NCBI GenBank assembly: GCA_903877945.1
Contig: CAIRFY010000118.1
Location: 1 to 20,859 of the forward strand
Origin: an uncultured Oscillochloris sp.
Lineage (GTDB): Bacteria > Chloroflexota > Chloroflexia > Chloroflexales > Chloroflexaceae
Length of the DNA stretch: 20,859 nucleotides
Direction: 5' to 3'
Below the pieces are notes generated by a model. The model searched no databases. It worked only from the letters and a program-made list of their open reading frames with translations, and was not told the DNA's origin. A program made the translations under genes and the position numbers. The stretch's first letter is position 1, and every line of letters starts with the position of its first letter. Shown here piece after piece: positions 15,295 to 20,859 of this stretch.

Positions 15295-15408
15295 GCAATA
15301 CCGCAGAAGTAACGCGGTGAGGCGTCTTGTCATTCTGAGCGAAGCGAAGAATCCCGGCCGGGACGCTTCGCTTCGCTCAGCGTGACAGCGTTACTTATGC
15401 TCTATTGT
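15295..15408. mobile_element. MITE-like element with direct-repeat flanks
   Basis: It is 114 bp with inverted ends (CAATACCGCAGAAGTAACGC from 15296 against the inverse of 15388-15407, 17 of 20) around a 60-bp imperfect palindrome (15328-15387). The 10-bp sequence TTATTCACCG occurs directly before (15286-15295) and after (15408-15417), as expected for a target-site duplication of 8-10 bp depending on the exact boundary. The right copy holds the stop codon of the glycosyltransferase gene. No open frame is inside, so it would need a transposase from elsewhere. Confidence 0.85.
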
Positions 15409-15411
15409 TAT

Positions 15412-16563
15412 TCACCGTCCTATGCCGTGCGCCCGCTGGGCACCGGGCGAGCGGGCCAGCACCTGCGCGAAAAGATTCTCGTACTGGGCGACGGTCGTGG
15501 ACATGTTACACTCACGCCGCACGCGCACCCGCGCCGCCTGGCCCATCTTCCGGCGTGCCTCGGGGTTACTGAGGAGCGCCAGGAGCGCCTGGGCCAGGGC
15601 CACCGGGTCGCCCGGCGGCACCAGCAGCCCCTCAACCCCCGACGTTACCAGATCGGGCACCCCACCCACGTTGGTGAGAACCACCGGGCGGGCGGCGGCC
15701 ATCGCCTCAATCGCCGAGATTGGCAGTCCCTCCCATGCCGATGAGAGCGTGAAGATGTCGGACTGGCCCAAGATCGCCGCGATGTCGTGGCGCGTGCCAG
15801 CGAACTCAACCTGCCCCGCCACGCCCAGATCGCGAGCCTGGTTCTTGAGCTGCTGCTCAAGGGGGCCGCTGCCCACGATCAGAAAGCGAGCGTCGGGTCG
15901 GACATTCAGCACGATCCGGGCGGCGGCCAGCAACACATGGTGCGCCTTCTGCTCCATCAGTCGGCCCACGGTGGTGATCAGCGGTCCGGCGTTAATGTCC
16001 CGTGCCGTCACCCCTGTGTCCAGATCGAGAAAACCATCAACGGTAACACCGTTCTTAATCGTGCTGATCTGGCCTTCGGCGATGCGCCAGCGCCGCACAT
16101 ACATCGTGCGGATGCTCTCGGAGCAGGCCACCAGATGCGCGGCTAGGGCGCAGGTTGATCGCTCAAGCCAGTAACGGTAGACCGCCTGACGCTCGTAGTC
16201 CTCGGGCATGTTGTGCATGGTTGAGATCACCGGCACACCCATAGCGCGGCCCACCAGCCGCCCCACAAAATCGGCGCTGGTCAGGTGCGTATGGATCAGG
16301 TCGATCCGCTCGGCGCGGATGTAGCGCACCAGCGCACGGTAGAGCCCCGGCGCGTACATTTTGCGTGCGCCCAGAACATAGGTCGGCACGCCGATTTGGG
16401 CGAACTCGCTCTGGAGCAGGTTGCCCTGTACCACACTCAGCGCACAGACCCGCGCCTCGCAGCGGGCTGGGTCGAAGGATCGTACCAGGTCGTAGACCAG
16501 CCGCTCGGCACCGCCAGCAGCCAGAGACGAGCAGAGCTCAAGCACACGGATGGGCCTGCTCAC
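15412..16563 (-). CDS. GT4 family glycosyltransferase
   Basis: A 383-residue GT-B enzyme. RVLELCSSLAAGGAERLVYDLV (6-27) is the usual GT4 opening with GG-x-E. IDLIHTHLTSADFVGRL (87-103) and the donor-domain start ITTVGRLMEQKAHHVLL (196-212) follow. EX7E is complete: E278 and E286 in WEGLPISAIEAMAAARPVV. It starts with GTG, overlapping the stop of the preceding gene by 4 nt (GTGA), which indicates translational coupling of two glycosyltransferases acting in the same pathway. Its stop codon lies within the direct repeat flanking the MITE-like element. The closest described type is PimB/WecG-unrelated GT4 mannosyl- or glucosyltransferases; sugar unknown. Confidence 0.92.
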   Translation of the reverse strand: MSRPIRVLELCSSLAAGGAERLVYDLVRSFDPARCEARVCALSVVQGNLLQSEFAQIGVPTYVLGARKMYAPGLYRALVRYIRAERIDLIHTHLTSADFVGRLVGRAMGVPVISTMHNMPEDYERQAVYRYWLERSTCALAAHLVACSESIRTMYVRRWRIAEGQISTIKNGVTVDGFLDLDTGVTARDINAGPLITTVGRLMEQKAHHVLLAAARIVLNVRPDARFLIVGSGPLEQQLKNQARDLGVAGQVEFAGTRHDIAAILGQSDIFTLSSAWEGLPISAIEAMAAARPVVLTNVGGVPDLVTSGVEGLLVPPGDPVALAQALLALLSNPEARRKMGQAARVRVRRECNMSTTVAQYENLFAQVLARSPGAQRAHGIGR

Positions 16564-17702
16564 GGGCGTCTCCCTCCGGTAGATGCGCGGGCCGCTTGCT
16601 CAAGATACGGGGCCATGCGCCCGACGACATCATCCCAACTGCCGCCGTTTGTCAGGCTGGCCTGGGCGGCCCGGCCAAGCCGCTCGGCCCGGCCAGGGTC
16701 GCCCAGCAGGGCGATCAGCGCATCGGCCAGCGGCTCGGGCTGCCCGGTCTCGGCCAGCAGACCCGTCTCGCCATCACGGATGATCTCGGGCATCGCACAG
16801 ACGGTGCTGCCGATACAGGGCAGTCCAAAGCTCATCGCCTCGAAAAAGACGTGGCCCCAGGGCTCGAAGATCGAAGGCATGACAAACACGGTTGCCTCGG
16901 CGTAGCGCCGGGCCAGTTCCTGTCGGTCATCAATCCGACCGAGCCAGTGCAGCCCCGGTAGTTCGCGCAGGGGGCGGCGTGGCCCGACGACCCACAGTTG
17001 CGCATCAGGCAGCGTGCGGCGCACCCGCTCCCACGCATCAAGCAGCACCAGGCCGCCCTTGCGTGCAAAATCAAAACCAACAAAGAGGGCGATCTGTCCG
17101 TCGTAGCGCTTCGCACTGATCGGTGCCAGGTGGAAGTTACCGCCCCCGCCTACCCGGATCACCCGCGCCGGGTCACAGCCGTAATCCTCAATCAGCGAAC
17201 GGCGCAGAAACTCGCTGCGCGGAAAGAGAAACTGGGCGCTGCGGTAGACCCGGCTCTCGTACTGCACCCAGGCGTCGCGAGTTGCGCCGCGCAGCGGTGC
17301 CCAGGCCGGGTAAAGCCGCTCGGAGATACGGTAGGTGTTGTCGGTGTGCAGCACATAGCGCTGGCGCTCGGGCTGCGCGCCTGGAGAAAACAGCGTGTGC
17401 AACTGGACGATCATGTCGTAACGTCCTGCGTGGGCTTGGATCAGCGCATCAGCGTGGGCAGTGCGCCGCTGGAACGCCCACATGTTCAATGAACGGCGCT
17501 GCCGCCAGCGTTCGCGGTTGGGGTGCAGCGAGCGCAGCCGATTCAGGTACTCCTCGGCGCGGCTCAGCGCCGGGCGCACCAGATCGACTACCGTGTAGCG
17601 CCGATCCAGGGCGACGTACAGGCCAGCACTCTTTGACAGCGGGTTACTGCGGAAGTCCGTAGCCTGCTCCAGAGTCAGCCCGAGAATGCGCAGTGTCTTC
17701 AT
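16560..17702 (-). CDS. GT4 family glycosyltransferase
   Basis: A 380-residue GT-B enzyme with a less typical N-terminal domain (no GG-x-E loop; LTLEQATDFRSNPLSKSAGLYVAL at 9-32). The YVLHTDNTYRISE block (116-128) and the FPRSEFLRRSLIEDYG stretch (160-175) are typical of GT4 proteins that act on surface glycans. The donor domain starts at ALFVGFDFARKGGLVLLDAW (205-224). EX7E is complete: E280 and E288 in FEPWGHVFFEAMSFGLP. Its stop overlaps the GTG start of the next glycosyltransferase. It is the first gene after a 333-bp repeat island, so it may need its own promoter; none is clear. Confidence 0.9.
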   Translation of the reverse strand: MKTLRILGLTLEQATDFRSNPLSKSAGLYVALDRRYTVVDLVRPALSRAEEYLNRLRSLHPNRERWRQRRSLNMWAFQRRTAHADALIQAHAGRYDMIVQLHTLFSPGAQPERQRYVLHTDNTYRISERLYPAWAPLRGATRDAWVQYESRVYRSAQFLFPRSEFLRRSLIEDYGCDPARVIRVGGGGNFHLAPISAKRYDGQIALFVGFDFARKGGLVLLDAWERVRRTLPDAQLWVVGPRRPLRELPGLHWLGRIDDRQELARRYAEATVFVMPSIFEPWGHVFFEAMSFGLPCIGSTVCAMPEIIRDGETGLLAETGQPEPLADALIALLGDPGRAERLGRAAQASLTNGGSWDDVVGRMAPYLEQAARASTGGRRP

Positions 17703-17725
17703 AGGTTCCCGTCTTAGACATATTT

Positions 17726-17753
17726 CAGATTGCAGATTTTAGATTGCAGATTT
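17726..17753. repeat. Four AGATT heptads
   Basis: CAGATTG, CAGATTT, TAGATTG and CAGATTT follow in 7-bp register just upstream of a glycosyltransferase start. Confidence 0.7.
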
Positions 17754-17777
17754 GCCGCAACAGGACGCAGTACATGT

Positions 17778-17975
17778 GTCCAAACTGTCAAGCTGGTTTG
17801 AAATATGCGTTAGGGATGGTTCAATCTAGCTTGACAGTTCAGCGATGAAACGATGACGCGGTGAGGCGTTCCGTATCGCCTCATCGCCTCATCGCCTCAT
17901 CGCAAGACTGTAAAGCTGAATGTACCCATTTTGAAATATGCGTTAGCCAAAGTTCGCGGATGCTTTACAGTTTGC
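17778..17975. repeat. Nested long-hairpin repeat, copy 4
   Basis: The outermost arms are AAACTGTCAAGC (from about 17782) and GCTTTACAGTTT (17962-17973). Inside, a 17-bp direct repeat TTTGAAATATGCGTTAG (17797-17813 and 17930-17946) brackets an inner inverted unit, where GCTTGACAGT...GCGATGA pairs with TCATCGC...ACTGTAAAGC. The inner right arm carries three CGCCTCAT units (about 17877-17902). Confidence 0.75.
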
Positions 17976-17978
17976 AAT

Positions 17979-18043
17979 GTTCGTAGTGCGGGCTTCTAGC
18001 CCGCCAGATGCGTGTCGGCAGGCTGGAAGCCTGCGCTACGAAC
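17979..18043. repeat. REP/BIME-like inverted pair
   Basis: Two units face each other. On the plus strand, GTAG (17983-17986) precedes the hairpin GCGGGCT-TCT-AGCCCGC (17988-18004). On the minus strand, GTAG (18040-18037) precedes the hairpin whose plus-strand arms are GCAGGCT and AGCCTGC (18018-18034). The outer arms GTTCGTAG / CTACGAAC pair as well. A GTAG foot plus hairpin is the description of bacterial REP sequences; no RAYT transposase is in the window. Confidence 0.8.
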
Positions 18044-19499
18044 TGTCACGCTGAAACCTGGCACCTGAAACCTTGTTTAGCCAGCCAAGCGCGCTCAGCC
18101 AGAGCGCCCGGTCGGTCAACCAGAGCCCGCCCGCATACACGATCATGCCCGTGACCACCGCAACAGCCAGGCCGATCAGCCTCCACTGCGCGGGGATGGC
18201 CGCCACGATCAGCCATGTTGTTAGGCCCATTGCGACGGCGGGAATCAGGGCTGGCATGATCCGCTGCCAGATCGCGCCCAACGAGACGCCGATCATCTGG
18301 CGCATCGTCAGATAATCAATGCAGAGGACGAACAACGACACCCCAAGCTGACCGGCGGCCACCGCCACAAAACCGTAGGGCACCGTCAGCAGGACGACCA
18401 CCACCAGCACACAGAGCTTGGCCAGGGTCTGGTAGTTCACGATCTCTGGCCGACCGATGGCCTTGAGCAACTGACCGCTGTTAAACGAGAGGGTGCTGAC
18501 GCCCGCCCGCAGCGCGAGCAACTGAAGCGCCGGGATCATCCCCAGCCATTGCGCCCCGAAGACGAGGCCCACAAAGTCGGGGGCCACCGCCGAAATGCCA
18601 ATGCTAAACGGCAGCGTGACCAGCGCGATATAGCGGATCGTGGTGAGGAATCCAGCCCGCAGCCGATCCATATCGTGGTTCATCTTTGTGTACGAGGGAA
18701 AGAGGACCCGCCCGACCACAAAAGCGATATTGATAATCAGCAGATCCGACAGGCGGAACGCCTGCTGGTAGAGGGCGAGGTCGGCGCGGCCAAGCAGCCT
18801 CCCGACGATCAGGTAGTCGGCGGTGGCCCAGAGCACCGAGAGCATCTGGATGAGGACCACCTGGACGCCGTAACCGAGCATGGTGCGCGCCAGGGCCGCG
18901 TCCCACACGAGGCGCGGGCGCCACGTTGATATGGCCCACAGCACCACGGTAATCGCCAGGCTGCCGAGTACCTGGCCCCACACCAGGCTCCAGGCTCCCA
19001 TGCCCAGGGCGGCAAGGGCGATTGAACTAACGCCTTTGACCAGGCTACGGCTCAGGTCGGGCAGAATCTTCTGGCGGAAACGCAGTTCCTTGGTGAGCAG
19101 GGCGAGCTGAGTCTGGCCAAACCCGTTGATCGCCAGGGTCAGAGCGAGTACTTGCAGCATCGGCATCACCGTGGGTTCATCGTAAAAACCCGCGACCAGC
19201 GGGGCCAGCAGATAGGCCACGACTGCTAGGCCACAGCCGGCTACCACGCTGATGATGAAGGCGACATTCCGCGCCTGCGTCAGGTTCTCGCGCTGGTAGA
19301 TCAGCGCCTCGGAAATGCCCAGGTCGCCGATGGAATCGAGGTATTGGATGGCGAGCAGCGCGATGGCCACAACCCCAAACTGCTCAGGGGCCAGCAGCCG
19401 AGCGAGGATGATTGTGCTGATGAAGGTGAGGAACTTGCCACTGGCGAACGACACATAGTTCCAGATCACGCTTTCGACGGTTTTTTTACCGAGGCTCAT
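18036..19499 (-). CDS. Wzx-like lipopolysaccharide flippase
   Basis: A 487-residue multi-helix membrane protein of the MATE/MOP exporter group that includes Wzx, WzxC and TuaB, with about 12-14 helices. The N-terminal KTVESVIWNYVSFASGKFLTFISTIILARLLAPEQFGVVAIALL block is typical of WzxC-type proteins (given as residues 5-48). LRFRQKILPDLSRSL (138-152) and RVLFPSYTKM (about 254-263) also fit. Its role would be to flip a lipid-linked oligosaccharide across the membrane for the polymerase encoded just upstream, with which it overlaps by 14 nt. The last residues, VSGARFQRDSS, are encoded by dispersed-repeat sequence and the stop codon is part of a REP-like GTAG. Confidence 0.92.
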   Translation of the reverse strand: MSLGKKTVESVIWNYVSFASGKFLTFISTIILARLLAPEQFGVVAIALLAIQYLDSIGDLGISEALIYQRENLTQARNVAFIISVVAGCGLAVVAYLLAPLVAGFYDEPTVMPMLQVLALTLAINGFGQTQLALLTKELRFRQKILPDLSRSLVKGVSSIALAALGMGAWSLVWGQVLGSLAITVVLWAISTWRPRLVWDAALARTMLGYGVQVVLIQMLSVLWATADYLIVGRLLGRADLALYQQAFRLSDLLIINIAFVVGRVLFPSYTKMNHDMDRLRAGFLTTIRYIALVTLPFSIGISAVAPDFVGLVFGAQWLGMIPALQLLALRAGVSTLSFNSGQLLKAIGRPEIVNYQTLAKLCVLVVVVLLTVPYGFVAVAAGQLGVSLFVLCIDYLTMRQMIGVSLGAIWQRIMPALIPAVAMGLTTWLIVAAIPAQWRLIGLAVAVVTGMIVYAGGLWLTDRALWLSALGWLNKVSGARFQRDSS

Positions 19500-20859
19500 A
19501 GGTGTTCTTAACTTCAGCCAGACACTGCTGCCCGGCCTGTCTGAGCCCCACCGCCAGGGCCAGGGCGATCCAGAAGAGGCGCGGGTAATCGCCGTGGAGA
19601 AAGATCGCAGTGATCAGGTAGCCGATAAAGCTAATTTGAAAGCACGCGGACAGATCGGCCCAGCGGCGGTTGCCCGCAGCCAGAAACGACTGTCGGGCTT
19701 GATGCGCGTACTGGAATGCCAGCACAATCATGGACAAAACCATGCTTAGCCCGATCACACCATGCTCGGCAGCAATCTCCAGATAGAAGTTATGTGCATT
19801 GCGCTCCTTATCTTCCACCGCACTGCCATACTCACGGATGTAGGAAATATAATGTGGTCGGTAGTTATCGGCCCCAACCCCGAGGATCGGGTTGTCGAGG
19901 AACATATTGAGCGCAATCGCCACCTCAACCGAGCGCCCAAGAAACGAGGTGTCCGACACGGTGGTCGTTTGATTACTAGGCACCAGTTCCGTGAGCGTGG
20001 ACAGCCGATCCTTCAGATCGGACGGTGCCGCCAGATAGGCGACCACCGCCAGCGGCAGCATAAAGAGCAGGTAGCGCGGATTAAAGCGAAAGTAAAAGAA
20101 GTAGATTATCAGTGCCACGGCGAAGGCCAGGAACGTGCCACGCGAGTAGGTCAGGCCAATTGCCCCGAGCAGCACCAGTAGCGCGTAGCCGCCGCCCAGC
20201 TTACCAAGCCACGTCTTCCCGTTAAAGATCAGCCAGAGGGCGAAGGGGAAGGCCAGCACCGGGATCTGCCCGTAGAAGTTCGGGTCGCCGAGCGGCCCGC
20301 CCGCCCGTGAGCGATCTGCCTGGCCATCCACGATAAAGGCGATCTTCACCTTCGCCAGATCCCAGTAGCTGTTATCGTAGGTCTGCGTCACCTCCTGGTA
20401 GATCGTCAGCGTCGCCAGCAGCGCGGCGATCCCGACGATCAGCCAGATCGTGCGCTCAAAGAGAACCGGCGAAACCAGGAAGTTCATAATCACAAGGCAG
20501 ATCAGCACGTCCTTGGTGAAGTCGCCGATCCGCCCCTGCACTGGACCAGTGAAATCGGCGTACCAGACGCCCATACACACGTAGATCAGGTAGGACACGA
20601 TCAGCCATGCGATGGGGTCGCCCACCAGTTTACGTTTCTGGGGGCCAAATCGCCTCGACAGCACGATGATTAGCAGCAGGATCGCCAGGGGAACTGCGGG
20701 AGACTGGATATTCAGCGCGTGGTCGAAGGAGTCGAAGATAAAGCCCCAGCGCAACCCGCAGAGAGCCAGGGCCGCGTACTCGGGTGCCGCAAAGACCATC
20801 CACAGCCCCACGGCGGCAATCAGCGGTACCAGCGCGTAGACGAGCGACACGCCGGTGGC
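19486..20859 (-). CDS. O-antigen ligase/polymerase family protein (5' end may be outside)
   Basis: At least 454 residues of a polytopic membrane protein of the Wzy_C/WaaL group, which polymerises or ligates lipid-linked glycans on the outer face of the inner membrane. Signatures are TYSRGTF (234-240), the large outer loop, NPILGVGADNYRPHY (320-334) and ERNAHNFYLEIAAEHGVIGL (349-368) containing the conserved histidine H353. About 11-12 helices are apparent. The first possible start is a GTG at 20850 without a ribosome site, and the frame stays open to the window edge, so the true start may lie beyond. The overlap with the flippase start indicates coupled translation. Confidence 0.9.
   Translation of the reverse strand, partial: ATGVSLVYALVPLIAAVGLWMVFAAPEYAALALCGLRWGFIFDSFDHALNIQSPAVPLAILLLIIVLSRRFGPQKRKLVGDPIAWLIVSYLIYVCMGVWYADFTGPVQGRIGDFTKDVLICLVIMNFLVSPVLFERTIWLIVGIAALLATLTIYQEVTQTYDNSYWDLAKVKIAFIVDGQADRSRAGGPLGDPNFYGQIPVLAFPFALWLIFNGKTWLGKLGGGYALLVLLGAIGLTYSRGTFLAFAVALIIYFFYFRFNPRYLLFMLPLAVVAYLAAPSDLKDRLSTLTELVPSNQTTTVSDTSFLGRSVEVAIALNMFLDNPILGVGADNYRPHYISYIREYGSAVEDKERNAHNFYLEIAAEHGVIGLSMVLSMIVLAFQYAHQARQSFLAAGNRRWADLSACFQISFIGYLITAIFLHGDYPRLFWIALALAVGLRQAGQQCLAEVKNTYEPR

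Overview
This is about 21 kb of GC-rich bacterial chromosome. Gene content (OppC- and MalG-type ABC permeases, a LacI repressor, many GT4 glycosyltransferases, a DUF4832 protein, a BcsB-like protein) and the dense dispersed palindromes and 7-bp tandem arrays suggest a filamentous Chloroflexota bacterium (Chloroflexales-like). That assignment is inference from general knowledge; no rRNA or other marker lies in the window.

Layout. 1-210: a 29-unit heptad array ending exactly at the stop codon of a minus-strand four-helix membrane protein (PF04020-like). 724-4645, plus strand: a SAM methyltransferase, an orphan OppC/DppC-type permease, a membrane-anchored two-HKD phospholipase D-like protein and a possible small two-helix membrane protein. 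4713-6970, minus strand: a DUF2064 nucleotide-sugar-transferase-like protein, the C-terminal scrap of a MalG-type sugar permease, and a LacI repressor with a readable promoter and operator. 7092-9433, plus strand: a GT4 glycosyltransferase followed by a CofD/YvcK-like protein. 10014-20859, all minus strand: a cell-surface polysaccharide region. Read in transcription order it holds an O-antigen-ligase-type polymerase (open at the window edge), a Wzx-like flippase, two translationally coupled GT4 enzymes, a BcsB-like periplasmic protein, another GT4 and a secreted DUF4832 protein. Together these would add sugars to a lipid carrier, flip it, polymerise it and process or guide the polymer outside.

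The most unusual content is non-coding. Nearly every long intergenic gap is filled by repeats: (i) heptad arrays; (ii) a MITE-like element of about 114 bp with ~20-bp inverted ends and a palindromic core, one copy bracketed by a perfect direct repeat that duplicates a stop codon; (iii) long hairpins flanked by GCTTTACAGT / ACTGTAAAGC; (iv) a REP/BIME-like pair with GTAG feet, one of which supplies the flippase stop codon. In the MITE-like core, nine separate arms keep a 5-bp stem although the paired bases differ, which points to the single-arm hairpin as the conserved structure. Several elements begin within a few bases of stop codons. I found no CRISPR array, tRNA, rRNA or transposase gene.
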